The position numbers and the translations under genes were made by a program. Positions 37,744 to 46,642 of a stretch of DNA of 64,000 bases are shown here, one piece after another. Under the pieces are notes generated by a model that did no database searches, was not told the DNA's origin, and worked only from the letters and a program-made list of their open reading frames with translations. Origin of the DNA: Pseudomonas sp. MRSN 12121 (GTDB lineage Bacteria; Pseudomonadota; Gammaproteobacteria; Pseudomonadales; Pseudomonadaceae); contig NZ_CP010892.1 in the NCBI RefSeq assembly GCF_000931465.1, positions 2,108,001 to 2,172,000 of the forward strand. The letters run 5' to 3'. The first letter of the stretch is position 1; the number at the start of each line of letters is the position of its first letter.

Positions 37744-38292
37744 TTACCGCTCGCTCAGCGAGAACTGCGTCAGGCAGAAGGTCGGGATGCCCATGTCTTC
37801 CAGGCGCTGCGAGCCGCCCAGCTCGGGCAGGTCGATGATGGCGGCGGCTTCGTGTACCTCCGCCCCCATGCGCCGGACCAGGTTGACTGCGGCGATCAGG
37901 GTGCCGCCCGTAGCGATCAAGTCATCGAACATCAGCACCGAATCGCCTTCGCACAGGCTGTCGGCGTGGACTTCGAGAAAGGCTTCGCCGTATTCGGTCT
38001 GGTAGCCCTCGGCAAGCACGTCGGCAGGCAGTTTGCCCTGCTTGCGGAACAGGATCAGCGGCTTGTTCAACTGGTAGGCGAGGATCGAGCCGATCAGGAA
38101 ACCCCGGGCGTCCATGGCGCCGATGTGGCTGAAGTCTTCTTCGACATAACGCTGGGCGAAGCTGTCGACGACCAGGCGCAAGGCCTTGGGCGACTGGAAC
38201 AGCGGGGTGATGTCGCGGAAGATCACGCCGGGCTTGGGAAAGTCGATGACGGGGCGGATCAGGGATTTGATGTCGAAGGAATCGAAAGCCAT
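37744..38292 (-). CDS. apt: Adenine phosphoribosyltransferase
   Basis: A 182-residue purine salvage enzyme that makes AMP from adenine and PRPP. The PRPP-binding motif is [17 protein letters not shown] (about residues 119-135). The N-terminal [21 protein letters not shown] and the [12 protein letters not shown] segment are diagnostic of APT. It lies 85 bases downstream of anr on the same strand, separated by a strong hairpin. Confidence 0.96.
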   Translation of the reverse strand: MAFDSFDIKSLIRPVIDFPKPGVIFRDITPLFQSPKALRLVVDSFAQRYVEEDFSHIGAMDARGFLIGSILAYQLNKPLILFRKQGKLPADVLAEGYQTEYGEAFLEVHADSLCEGDSVLMFDDLIATGGTLIAAVNLVRRMGAEVHEAAAIIDLPELGGSQRLEDMGIPTFCLTQFSLSER

Positions 38293-38340
38293 TGTGGCGG
38301 TGTCCTGGCGGGCAAAAAGGAGGGGCGCGCCAGTATAGCC

Positions 38341-38366
38341 CCGACCGAGCCGCTTGGCTCGGCCGG
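38341..38366 (-). terminator. GC-rich hairpin between anr and apt
   Basis: Arms CCGACCGAGCC and GGCTCGGCCGG pair with one mismatch around a 4-base loop. There is no U tract when read leftward, so it may be only a partial terminator. Confidence 0.5.
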
Positions 38367-38377
38367 GAGGCTCTGGT

Positions 38378-39112
38378 TCAGCCTTCCAGGGAGCCGCCGG
38401 CGAGGGCGCACAGCTGGATCGGATCGAGGATGTGCACTTCCTTGCCTTCGGCGGCGATCAGCGCGTTCTGCTGGAAGCGGGTGAATACCCGGGACACGGT
38501 TTCCACCGCCAGGCCCAGGTAGTTGCCGATTTCGTTGCGCGACATGCTCAGGCGGAACTGGTTGGCGGAGAAGCCACGAGCGCGGAAACGCGCGGACAGG
38601 TTGACCAGGAAGGTCGCGATGCGCTCGTCGGCGGTCTTTTTCGACAGCAACAGCATCATTTGCTGGTCGTCGCGGATTTCGCGGCTCATGACCCGCATCA
38701 GCTGGCGGCGCAGTTGCGGCAGCTGCAGGGCCAGTTCGTCGAGGCGTTCGAAGGGGATTTCGCAGACTGACGTGGTTTCCAGGGCCTGGGCGGAAACCGG
38801 GTGGATCTCGGTGTCCATGCCGGACAGGCCGACCAGTTCGCTGGGCAGGTGGAAGCCGGTGATCTGTTCTTCGCCGCTGTCGCTGAGACTGAACGTCTTC
38901 AGGGCACCGGAGCGTACTGCGTAGACGGAGTCGAAGGCGTCGCCCTGGCGAAACAGGAATTCACCCTTTTTCAGTGGGCGGCCACGTTTGACGATTTCGT
39001 CCAGCGCATCCATGTCTTCCAGATTCAGAGAAAGTGGCAGGCAGAGGGGGGCCAGGCTGCAATCCTTGCAATGGGCCTGGTTGTGAGCGCGCAGTTTGAC
39101 TGGCTCGGACAT
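38378..39112 (-). CDS. anr: Anaerobic regulator ANR (FNR family)
   Basis: A 244-residue CRP/FNR activator that senses O2 through a [4Fe-4S] cluster. The ligands are visible: C15, C18 and C24 in [10 protein letters not shown], and C117 in SVCEIPFE. The cyclic-nucleotide-like fold spans about residues 28-150, with the dimer helix and then the helix-turn-helix [29 protein letters not shown]; the E-xx-SR reading (ETVSR) recognises TTGAT/ATCAA half-sites. At low O2 it should activate hemN and the cbb3 genes of this window, where matching boxes are present. Confidence 0.97.
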   Translation of the reverse strand: MSEPVKLRAHNQAHCKDCSLAPLCLPLSLNLEDMDALDEIVKRGRPLKKGEFLFRQGDAFDSVYAVRSGALKTFSLSDSGEEQITGFHLPSELVGLSGMDTEIHPVSAQALETTSVCEIPFERLDELALQLPQLRRQLMRVMSREIRDDQQMMLLLSKKTADERIATFLVNLSARFRARGFSANQFRLSMSRNEIGNYLGLAVETVSRVFTRFQQNALIAAEGKEVHILDPIQLCALAGGSLEG

Positions 39113-39221
39113 TCAATAAAATCCTTGTGGGAAAACACACATAAGCCGTAAGGGTAACTCACGGGAGGAGGTTCCGGCCAGTCCGTGGCGTATTGGCGCT
39201 TAGTCGTAAAGCTGTCCGTTT

Positions 39222-39419
39222 ATGGCCTCCAGGCCATCGCGGAAAAGTGCGCTCGTGCAGTCCATTCAGGGTATTTCCAGTGCTGGCCGTCACTTGCACC
39301 TGCTGATGCTGGTAGCGTCAAGTATCAGGCTCGCAAAGGGTCGGGTTGCAGCGTCGATTTTCTCCTCGTGCCTGCGACAAGTCGTCGCGCCCATTGGCCA
39401 GGTAGCGGCCCGTTTTTAG
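39222..39419 (+). CDS. Doubtful small ORF between anr and hemN
   Basis: A 65-codon rightward frame in the 303-base gap (39113-39415) between two leftward genes. The predicted protein is basic and has a hydrophobic central part (HLHLLMLVASS). It ends on the hemN stop codon. There is no clear ribosome-binding site, GC at third positions is moderate, and I recognise no family. The gap should also hold the anr promoter. Confidence 0.2.
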   Translation: MASRPSRKSALVQSIQGISSAGRHLHLLMLVASSIRLAKGRVAASIFSSCLRQVVAPIGQVAARF

Positions 39420-40798
39420 ATGACGCGGGAAAAACGCTGTCGATTCTGTTGCTCCAGGTAAGCGTCGAACACCATGCACACCGAGCGCACCAGCAGACGG
39501 CCGGCAGGCAGCACTTCGATGCCTTGGTTGGTCAGTTTGATCAGGCCGTCCGCGTCCATGGCCTGCAATTGCGGCCACAGCTCGCCGAAGTAACCGCGAA
39601 AGTCGATGTTGAACTGCTGCTCGATGGCCTCGAACTCGAGGCTGAAATTGCAGATCAGTTGCTGGATCACCGCGCGTCGCAAGCGGTCGTCCTGATTGCA
39701 CACCAGGCCACGGCTGGTGGCCAGTTGCGCGCCGCCCAGCTGGTTCTGGTAGTGGGTCAGGTCGCTGCTGTTCTGGCAGTACAGGTCGCCGATCTGGCTG
39801 ATCGCCGAGACGCCCAGGCCGATCAGGTCGCAGTGGCCATGGGTGGTGTAGCCCTGGAAGTTGCGTTGCAGGGTCGATTCTTCCTGGGCGATCGCCAGCT
39901 CGTCGTCGGGCAGGGCGAAATGGTCCATGCCGATGTAGCGGTAACCGGCGGTGGTCAGCTGTTCGATGGTGCGCTGCAGCATCTGCAGCTTTTCCGCTGG
40001 CGCCGGCAGCTCGTGGCTGTTGATCCGCCGCTGCGGCATGAAGCGTTCCGGCAGGTGGGCGTAGTTGAACACCGAGAGACGGTCGGGCTGCAGGCTGATG
40101 ACTTCCTCGACGGTGCGGGCGAAGTTGTCCGGTGTCTGTTTGGGCAGGCCGTAGATCAGGTCGATGTTGATCGAGCGAAATTGCAGGGTACGCGCGGCCT
40201 CGATCACCGCCCGGGTCTCTTCCAGGCTCTGCAGGCGGTTGACCGCGCGCTGTACCGCCGGGTCGAGGTCCTGCAGGCCGATGCTGACACGGTTGAAGCC
40301 CAGCTCGCGCAACAGGCCCATGGTCGACCAGTCGGCTTCCCGTGGGTCGATCTCGATGCCGTAGTCGCCGGAATCGTCGTCCAGCAGGTTGAAATGCTGG
40401 CGCAGATGGCCCATCAACTGGCGCAGCTCGTCATGGCTGAGAAAGGTCGGGGTGCCGCCGCCGAAGTGCAGTTGCTCGACCTTCTGGTTGGGGTCCAGGT
40501 GACAGGCGATCAGCTGGATTTCCTGCTCCAGGCGCTGCAGGTAGGGCAGGGCACGGCCGCGGTCCTTGGTGATGACCTTGTTGCAGGCGCAGTAGTAGCA
40601 GATGTTTGCGCAGAACGGCACATGCACGTACAGCGACAGCGGGCGCAGCGCCTTGCGACTTTCGCGCAGGGCATGCAGCAGGTCGAAGGTGCCCACCTGG
40701 CTGTGGAATTGCACAGCGGTCGGGTAGGAGGTGTAGCGTGGTCCCGCCAGGTCGTAACGGCGGATCAGATCGGTGTCCCAACGAATGGCGTCGAGCAT
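39416..40798 (-). CDS. hemN: Oxygen-independent coproporphyrinogen III dehydrogenase
   Basis: A 460-residue radical-SAM enzyme that decarboxylates two propionates of coproporphyrinogen III when O2 is scarce. The cluster motif CxxxCxxC is in VHVPFCANICYYCACNK, followed by LHFGGGTPTFL and the GIEIDPRE segment. The start at 40798 gives MLDAIRWDTDLIRRYDLAGPRYTSYPT, the family N-terminus, with a GGGGGA site upstream; nine further in-frame residues are possible but unlikely. A perfect ANR box lies upstream. It supplies heme for the cbb3 oxidases encoded next door. Confidence 0.96.
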   Translation of the reverse strand: MLDAIRWDTDLIRRYDLAGPRYTSYPTAVQFHSQVGTFDLLHALRESRKALRPLSLYVHVPFCANICYYCACNKVITKDRGRALPYLQRLEQEIQLIACHLDPNQKVEQLHFGGGTPTFLSHDELRQLMGHLRQHFNLLDDDSGDYGIEIDPREADWSTMGLLRELGFNRVSIGLQDLDPAVQRAVNRLQSLEETRAVIEAARTLQFRSINIDLIYGLPKQTPDNFARTVEEVISLQPDRLSVFNYAHLPERFMPQRRINSHELPAPAEKLQMLQRTIEQLTTAGYRYIGMDHFALPDDELAIAQEESTLQRNFQGYTTHGHCDLIGLGVSAISQIGDLYCQNSSDLTHYQNQLGGAQLATSRGLVCNQDDRLRRAVIQQLICNFSLEFEAIEQQFNIDFRGYFGELWPQLQAMDADGLIKLTNQGIEVLPAGRLLVRSVCMVFDAYLEQQNRQRFSRVI

Positions 40799-40833
40799 GC
40801 GGGAATTCCCCCGGTAGGCTGGCAATGCTCGCG

Positions 40834-40875
40834 AGTCTAGGGGGTGGAGGCCCGAGCCATCTTGATTTGCATCAA
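40834..40875 (-). promoter_or_regulatory. ANR-dependent promoter of hemN
   Basis: TTGATTTGCATCAA (40862-40875) is a perfect TTGAT-N4-ATCAA box. Read leftward, a TAGACT -10 lies at 40834-40839, which puts the box centre about 39-42 bases before the predicted start site, the class II activation position of FNR proteins. Confidence 0.88.
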
Positions 40876-40913
40876 GGATGGCTGGCGCGTGGCGCCTGTG
40901 GCGGCGCCGGGTT

Positions 40914-41597
40914 TCAGTGGCCCATCAGCCAATGCTGATGGGGCCCGGGCAGGGTCCAGAGGCCGAACAGTATCACCAGCAAGCCACCGGCCATGCGCAC
41001 GCTGCGCCGCCGCAGCAGCGCCGTGATCCGTTCCGCCGCGAGCCCGGTGGCCAGGAGCACCGGCCAGGTGCCCAGGCCGAAGGCCAGCATCAACAGGGCG
41101 CTGTCCAGCGCGTTGCCCTGGCTGGCGGACCACAACAGGGTGCTGTAGACCAGCCCACAGGGCAGCCAGCCCCAGAGCGCGCCCAGCAGTAGCGCGCGCG
41201 GCAGGCTGGAGACGGGCAGCAGGCGGCTGGCCACGGGCTGTATATGGCGCCACAGGCCGCGACCGAGGCTTTCGATGCGGGTCAGGCCGCTCCACCAGCC
41301 CGCCAGGTACAGGCCCATGGCGATCAGCAACAGGCCGGCCAGTACGCGCATGGCCATGGCTGCCGGGCTGCTGGCCACGGCCCAGCCGGCCAGGCCGATC
41401 AGTAACCCGGCCGTGGCGTAGCTGAGGATGCGCCCCAGGTTATAGGCCAGCAGCAGGCGTAACCGGCGGCTGCGCTGCTCCGGGGGGATGGCCAGGGTCA
41501 GGGCGCCCATCAGGCCGCCGCACATGCCCAGGCAGTGGCCGCCGCCGAGCAGGCCGAGAATCAGCGCGGAAACCAGCAGGGGCGCCAGCTCAAGCAT
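40914..41597 (-). CDS. TauE/SafE (UreH-like) membrane protein of the cbb3 assembly cluster
   Basis: A 227-residue protein with about six membrane helices, of the sulfite exporter TauE/SafE, UreH/DsbD-like group. The first helix ends in GGGHCLGMCGG (H21, C22, M25, C26), an invariant metal- or thiol-type motif in this group. It overlaps ccoS by eight bases and is the last gene of the ccoGHIS unit. A role in copper or thiol handling during oxidase assembly is plausible by context but not established. Confidence 0.85.
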   Translation of the reverse strand: MLELAPLLVSALILGLLGGGHCLGMCGGLMGALTLAIPPEQRSRRLRLLLAYNLGRILSYATAGLLIGLAGWAVASSPAAMAMRVLAGLLLIAMGLYLAGWWSGLTRIESLGRGLWRHIQPVASRLLPVSSLPRALLLGALWGWLPCGLVYSTLLWSASQGNALDSALLMLAFGLGTWPVLLATGLAAERITALLRRRSVRMAGGLLVILFGLWTLPGPHQHWLMGH

Positions 41598-41820
41598 GGG
41601 GCGGTGCCTGGTCTTTGTGCGGCGGCTGGGCGTCCGGTGCTTCGCCCTTGATTTCGTCGACCGCGGCGGTGTGCTTCGGGTCTTGGTCGTCGAACAGAAT
41701 GCTGTGGGCCGGGCCGTCGAGGTCGTCGTACTGACCGCTGTCGACCGCCCAGAAGAAGATGTAGAGGGCGATGGCCACGATCAGCAGCGCCGCCGGGATC
41801 ATCACGTAGAGAGCTGGCAT
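41590..41820 (-). CDS. ccoS: cbb3-type oxidase assembly protein CcoS
   Basis: A 76-residue protein with one N-terminal membrane helix (MPALYVMIPAALLIVAIALYIFFWAV) and the CcoS signature SGQYDDLDGPAHSILFDD. It is needed for cofactor incorporation into cbb3 oxidase in other bacteria. It lies 24 bases after ccoI and overlaps the TauE-like gene. The long hydrophilic tail (KHTAAVDEIKGEAPDA...) is variable in the family. Confidence 0.95.
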   Translation of the reverse strand: MPALYVMIPAALLIVAIALYIFFWAVDSGQYDDLDGPAHSILFDDQDPKHTAAVDEIKGEAPDAQPPHKDQAPPHA

Positions 41821-41844
41821 GGGTAGGCTCCATGCCCGCGCGGC

Positions 41845-44295
41845 TCAAGCCGGCAGCGGGCGGGGTTGGGGCGTGGCGTCGGCCCGGGGCCGGCCCGGCA
41901 GGCGGGTCAGGCGTAGGGCATTGAGCACCACGGTCAGCGAACTGATGGACATGCCGATGGCGGCCCATACCGGGGTGATCCAGCCGAGGGCCGCGAACGG
42001 CAGCATGAGGCCATTGTACAGCCCGGCCCACAACAGGTTCTCGATGATTATCCGGCGGGTACGGCGGGCCAGGCGGAAGGCCTGCACCAAGGCGTCCAGG
42101 CGGTTGGACAGCAGCACCGCGTCGGCGCAGGTCTTGGCCAGGTCGGTGGCCGAGCCCATGGCCACGCTGATGTCCGCGGCGGCCAGCACCGGCACATCGT
42201 TGACCCCGTCGCCGAGCATCAGCACCTTGCGGCCCTGGCGATGCAGCTGTTGCAGCACGTGCAGCTTGTCGTCCGGGCGCAGGCCGCCGCGGGCCTCGTC
42301 GATGCCCAGTTCGGCGGCGACGCTGGCGACCATCGGCGAACTGTCGCCCGAGAGCAGCAGGGTGTTCCAGCCGCGCGCCTTGCAGGCGGCCAGCAACGCC
42401 GGGGCATCGCTGCGCAGGCGATCGTCGAGGACGAACCAGGCCAGCGGCCCCCGGTTGTCGCCCAGCAGCAGCCATTGGCCGGCTTCGTCCGGCATCGGCG
42501 GGACCGTACAGGCGCTGAGTTCGCAGACGAAGGCAGGCTGGCCGATGCGCAGGGATTGTCCGGCTACCCGGCCTTCCAGCCCCAGGCCGGGCACGCTCAA
42601 GACCTCTTCGGCGGCTTGCGGCGCGCGGCCGAAGGCCCGGGCTATCGGGTGTTCGGAGCGGTTCTCCAGGGCGGCGGCCAGGCCCAGGCACTGCTGGCTG
42701 TCGAGGTCGCCCAGAGGAAGGATCGAGCGCAAGGCCAGGCGCCCTTCGGTGAGCGTGCCGGTCTTGTCGAAAATCACTGTGTCGATCTGGTTCAGGCCCT
42801 CGATGACATGCCCGCGGGTCAACAGCAGACCCAGTTTGTGCAGGGTGCCCGTGGCGGCGGTCAGCGCGGTCGGGGTGGCCAGGGACAGTGCGCACGGGCA
42901 GGTGGCGACCAGCATCGCCAGGACGATCCAGAACGCCCGCGAGGCATCCAGTTGCCACCAGAGCAGGCCGATGGCGGCCGCGGCGATCAGGGAAAACAGC
43001 AGGAACCATTGCGCGGCGCGGTCGGCGATTTCCGCCAGACGCGGTTTTTCCGCCTGGGCCCGGTCCAGCAGGCGGACGATGGCCGACAGGCGCGTGTCCT
43101 GGCCCAGGGCCAGGACTTCGATGGTTAGCGCGCCCTCGACGTTCAGGGTGCCGGCGGTGACCGTGTCGCCGACGCTGCGCGGTTGTGGCAGGTATTCGCC
43201 GGTGAGCAGCGATTCGTCGATGCTCGACTGGCCGTCGAGGATCTTGCCGTCGGCCGGCAGGACCGCGCCAGGATGCACCAGCACGCGGTCGCCCAGGCGC
43301 AGTTCGCTGAGCAGGATGCGCTCGCTCTGGTCGTCGGCACCCAGGCGCAGGCACGAGGCCGGCAGCAGATTGACCAGTTGGGCGGTGGCGGCGGCGGTGC
43401 GTTCGCGGGCGCGGCGCTCCAGGTAGCGGCCGGCCAGCAGGAACAGGGCGAACATGCCCACGGCGTCGAAATACAGCTCGCCGATGCCGGTGATCGAGGT
43501 CCAGATCCCGGCAATGTAGGCGGCGCCGATCGCTAGGGACACCGAGACGTCCATGGTCAGGTGACGGGTCCTTAGATCCCTAAGGGCGCCTTTGAAGAAC
43601 GGCGCGCAGCTGTAGAACACGATCGGCGTGGTGAGAAACAGCGCGACCCAGCGCAGGATGGTGTGCAGCTCGGGGCTCAGGTCGATATTGAATTCCGGCC
43701 AGGTGGCCATGGTCGCCATCATCGCCTGGAACCACAGCAGGCCCGCCACCCCGAGCTGGCGCAGGGCCAGGCGGTTTTCGCTGGCCAGCTGCTCGGCGGC
43801 GCGGTCGGCCTGGTAGGGGTGCGCGGCGTAGCCGATCGCGCGCAGCTCGCTGAGCATCTGGCTCAACGGCAATTGGCTGTCGGCCCAGCGCACATGCAGG
43901 CGATGGTTGGACAGGTTCAGCCGCGCCTCGGCCACCGCAGGCAGGCTGCGCAGGTGTTTCTCGATCAGCCAGCCACAGGCGGCGCAACTGATGCCTTCCA
44001 TCAGCAGGGTGGTTTCGGCCAGCTCGCCCTCGTGCCGGACGAAGGGCTGTTGCACGTCCGCCCGGTCGTACAGCGCCAGTTCGTCCACCAGTTGCACTGG
44101 CAGGGTTTGCGGGTTGGCCGAGGCTTCGCTGCGGTGGCTGTAGTAACTCTCCAGGCCGCCGGCGACTATGGCCTCGGCCACCGCCTGGCAGCCCGGGCAG
44201 CAGAACTCGCGGGGGGCGCCGAGCACGACGGCGGTGAAGCGGCTGCCGGCGGGAACGGGCAGGGCGCAGTGGTAGCAGGGCAGTGGCGTGGTCAT
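41845..44295 (-). CDS. ccoI: Copper-exporting P1B-type ATPase CcoI (cbb3 assembly)
   Basis: An 816-residue membrane ATPase that delivers copper to the periplasm for cbb3 assembly. The N-terminus has a Cys-rich module (CYHCALP, CCPGC) and an HMA-like domain with GISCAACGWLIEKHL. Eight membrane segments follow, with the intramembrane CPC motif in CPCALSLATP. The phosphorylation motif DKTGTL and the hinge MLGDGVNDVPVLAAADISVAMG are intact. It stands between ccoH and ccoS. Confidence 0.96.
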   Translation of the reverse strand: MTTPLPCYHCALPVPAGSRFTAVVLGAPREFCCPGCQAVAEAIVAGGLESYYSHRSEASANPQTLPVQLVDELALYDRADVQQPFVRHEGELAETTLLMEGISCAACGWLIEKHLRSLPAVAEARLNLSNHRLHVRWADSQLPLSQMLSELRAIGYAAHPYQADRAAEQLASENRLALRQLGVAGLLWFQAMMATMATWPEFNIDLSPELHTILRWVALFLTTPIVFYSCAPFFKGALRDLRTRHLTMDVSVSLAIGAAYIAGIWTSITGIGELYFDAVGMFALFLLAGRYLERRARERTAAATAQLVNLLPASCLRLGADDQSERILLSELRLGDRVLVHPGAVLPADGKILDGQSSIDESLLTGEYLPQPRSVGDTVTAGTLNVEGALTIEVLALGQDTRLSAIVRLLDRAQAEKPRLAEIADRAAQWFLLFSLIAAAAIGLLWWQLDASRAFWIVLAMLVATCPCALSLATPTALTAATGTLHKLGLLLTRGHVIEGLNQIDTVIFDKTGTLTEGRLALRSILPLGDLDSQQCLGLAAALENRSEHPIARAFGRAPQAAEEVLSVPGLGLEGRVAGQSLRIGQPAFVCELSACTVPPMPDEAGQWLLLGDNRGPLAWFVLDDRLRSDAPALLAACKARGWNTLLLSGDSSPMVASVAAELGIDEARGGLRPDDKLHVLQQLHRQGRKVLMLGDGVNDVPVLAAADISVAMGSATDLAKTCADAVLLSNRLDALVQAFRLARRTRRIIIENLLWAGLYNGLMLPFAALGWITPVWAAIGMSISSLTVVLNALRLTRLPGRPRADATPQPRPLPA

Positions 44296-44376
44296 CGCGG
44301 GGTCTTGGTTCCGGGGACGGACCTGATCGCCAGCGGCGGCCTGCGGGGCCGCCTGCTGGCGATGCTCGGTGGGTGC

Positions 44377-44916
44377 TTACTGGTCCAGGTGTTCCGCGCC
44401 TTGCAGCGGCTCGTCACCCAGCAGCAAGTCCTTGTCGTGGCTGACCTGTTCTTCCTCGAACATGCGCCAGGTCTTGTCGCCTTCGACGCCCAGCAGTTCG
44501 ACGAAGCGCCGGCCCTCGACCTTGTCGCTCAGCTGGCCGATGTAGCGGTCCGGCTCGGTTTCGCTGCGGGCGAGGGTGATCTTGCGGTCCTTTTCCGGCT
44601 GGGTCGGCGAGATCAGGTTCAACTCCAGGGTGGCGGGCGCGCTGTTGCCGTTCAGGCGCAGCTCGACTTCGCCGGTGAGGCTGTCCAGGTGCACGCTGGC
44701 GCGCAGTTGCAGGGTCTGGGCCAGGAGTTCGCGGTCCAGCGAGCGGTTGATGCCTTTGCCGGCTTCGTAGTAGTTGTCGTTGACCAGGTTGTCCGGGTTG
44801 CGCACGGCGATGCTGACCATGGTCAGGCTCAGGCACACCGAGGTGGTCAGGATGCCGATGATGATCCAGGGCCAGAGGTGCTTGTACCAGGGGCTTGTGG
44901 CGGTCGCTGCGGGCAT
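44377..44916 (-). CDS. ccoH: cbb3-type oxidase assembly protein CcoH (FixH)
   Basis: A 179-residue FixH family protein with one N-terminal membrane helix (about residues 11-33, LWPWIIIGILTTSVCLSLTMVSIA) and the NPDNLVNDNYYEAGKGIN segment typical of CcoH. The remaining periplasmic part is of beta type. It begins 11 bases after ccoG and ends 81 bases before ccoI. CcoH is thought to stay bound to the oxidase during late assembly. Confidence 0.94.
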   Translation of the reverse strand: MPAATATSPWYKHLWPWIIIGILTTSVCLSLTMVSIAVRNPDNLVNDNYYEAGKGINRSLDRELLAQTLQLRASVHLDSLTGEVELRLNGNSAPATLELNLISPTQPEKDRKITLARSETEPDRYIGQLSDKVEGRRFVELLGVEGDKTWRMFEEEQVSHDKDLLLGDEPLQGAEHLDQ

Positions 44917-44927
44917 GATGACTTCTC

Positions 44928-46346
44928 TTAACGAATTTGTGGGCCGATGAACCGGCTCTTGGCTTCAACGTGGACGCTTTCGTCGTCGGCGTCCTTGAGG
45001 ATGAATTTCACCTCGTTGGTGCTCGACGGCAGCTGTTCCGGCGAACTCGACAGCTCGACCGGCATGCTGACGATATCGCCGGCCGCCACCTTGATCTCGC
45101 GTTTGCCCTGCAGCTTGAGGTCCGGCAGGCCGGCGGCGTCCAGCACATAGGTATGGTCGCGCTGGTCCTTGTTCATGATCTTCAGGCTGTAGACGTTCTC
45201 GATCCGGCCCTCGGCGTTCTCGCGGTACAGCACGCGGTCCTTGCTGACGTCGAAACCCACCAGCGAGCGCATGAAGAACGCGGTGACCAGTAGGCTGATC
45301 ATCGCCAGCAGCACCAGCGCATAACCGACCAGGCGCGGGCGCAGTTTATGGGTTTTCTGCCCGGACAGGTTGTGTTCGGTGGTGTAGCTGATGAGGCCGC
45401 GGGGGTAGTCCATCTTGTCCATGATGTTGTCGCAGGCATCGATACAGGCGGCGCAGCCGATGCATTCGATCTGCAGGCCGTCACGGATGTCGATGCCGGT
45501 CGGGCAGACCTGGACGCACATGGTGCAATCGATGCAGTCGCCCAGGCCCATGGCCTTATAGTCGACGCCTTTCTTGCGCGGGCCGCGACCTTCGCCGCGG
45601 CGCGGGTCGTAGGAGACGATCAGGGTGTCCTTGTCGAACATCACGCTCTGGAAGCGCGCGTACGGGCACATGTAGATGCACACCTGTTCGCGCAGCCAGC
45701 CGGCGTTGCCGTAGGTGGCGAGGGTGAAGAAGCCGACCCAGAAGTACGACCAGCCATCGGCTTGGCCGGTGAAGAAGTCGATGACCAGTTCGCGGATCGG
45801 CGAGAAGTAGCCGACGAAGGTCATGCCGGTGACGAAACCGATCAGCAGCCAGAGGCTGTGCTTGCTGAATTTGCGCAGGAACTTGTTGGCGCTCATCGGC
45901 GCCTTGTCGAGCTTGATGCGCTGGTTGCGGTCGCCTTCGGTGACCTTCTCGCACCACATGAAGATCCAGGTCCAGACGCTTTGCGGGCAGGTGTAGCCGC
46001 ACCAGACGCGCCCGGCGTACACGGTAATGAAGAACAGGCCGAAGGCGGCGATGATCAACAGCCCCGACAGCAGGATGAAGTCCTGGGGCCAGAAGGTGGC
46101 GCCGAAGATGAAGAACTTGCGCTCCGGCAGGTTCCACCAGACGGCCTGGTGGCCGCCCCAGTTGAGCCAGACCGTACCGAAATACAACAGGAACAGTGCG
46201 GCACCGCCGACCATCCGCAGGTTGCGGAAGAGGCCGGTGAAGGCGCGAGTGTAGATTTTTTCCCGGGAGGCGTAGAGATCTACGCTGTTGTTCGAATTCT
46301 TGGCAGGCGGGGTAACGTCATGTACCGGAATCTGGTTGCTCATCAT
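44928..46346 (-). CDS. ccoG: cbb3 oxidase assembly protein CcoG (polyferredoxin-like, copper reductase)
   Basis: A 472-residue membrane protein with about five helices and two [4Fe-4S] ferredoxin motifs, CIDCTMCVQVCP and CIGCAACIDACD, plus the NapH-like RVWCGYTCPQSVWTW. It reduces Cu(II) during cbb3 assembly in bacteria where it has been tested. The C-terminal domain (about residues 360-472) is an Ig-like fold. Two adjacent ATG codons (46346 and 46343) are possible; a GGGA site suits the second slightly better. It is the first gene of the ccoGHIS unit. Confidence 0.95.
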   Translation of the reverse strand: MMSNQIPVHDVTPPAKNSNNSVDLYASREKIYTRAFTGLFRNLRMVGGAALFLLYFGTVWLNWGGHQAVWWNLPERKFFIFGATFWPQDFILLSGLLIIAAFGLFFITVYAGRVWCGYTCPQSVWTWIFMWCEKVTEGDRNQRIKLDKAPMSANKFLRKFSKHSLWLLIGFVTGMTFVGYFSPIRELVIDFFTGQADGWSYFWVGFFTLATYGNAGWLREQVCIYMCPYARFQSVMFDKDTLIVSYDPRRGEGRGPRKKGVDYKAMGLGDCIDCTMCVQVCPTGIDIRDGLQIECIGCAACIDACDNIMDKMDYPRGLISYTTEHNLSGQKTHKLRPRLVGYALVLLAMISLLVTAFFMRSLVGFDVSKDRVLYRENAEGRIENVYSLKIMNKDQRDHTYVLDAAGLPDLKLQGKREIKVAAGDIVSMPVELSSSPEQLPSSTNEVKFILKDADDESVHVEAKSRFIGPQIR

Positions 46347-46453
46347 TGCATCCCACGGCAGTGGAGAAATGCCCCGGTCAGTACGTGCCGACCGCGATCA
46401 AGTAGGGGTGTTGCAGTGGCGCAATGATACGCCTGTCGCTCTAGCTCAAGGGT

Positions 46454-46508
46454 GCGACCTTTGGTCGCGTTGGGGGAAATCAATTGATGGTGTAATGACT
46501 TGAATCAA
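46454..46508 (-). promoter_or_regulatory. Regulatory sites upstream of ccoG: RegR/RoxR-like dyad and ANR-like box
   Basis: GCGACCTTTGGTCGC (46454-46468) is a dyad that matches 10 of 11 fixed positions of the RegR-type consensus GNGRCRTTNNGNCGC as I recall it. Upstream of it, 46495-46508 read leftward is TTGATTCAAGTCAT, nine of ten ANR half-site positions. A TATCAT -10-like hexamer lies at about 46423-46428 read leftward. Together they suggest joint control by RoxR and ANR. Confidence 0.45.
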
Positions 46509-46585
46509 TTGACTTGTGGATTATGGACGCTTTTCCCCGTGCCTGCGTTCAATCGCATCGAAGTGCTTCGGGGGAGGGCGAAATG

Positions 46586-46625
46586 AAAAGGCCCCGCCAA
46601 CTTCCGTTGGCGGGACCTTTTTTTT
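46586..46625. terminator. Terminator after ccoNOQP-1
   Basis: AAAAGG-CCCGCCAA and TTGGCGGG-CCTTTT pair around a 5-base loop. It lies 18 bases past the ccoP1 stop, with a T run in both directions. Confidence 0.9.
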
Positions 46626-46642
46626 ACCCGAAGGCGTCTGCC

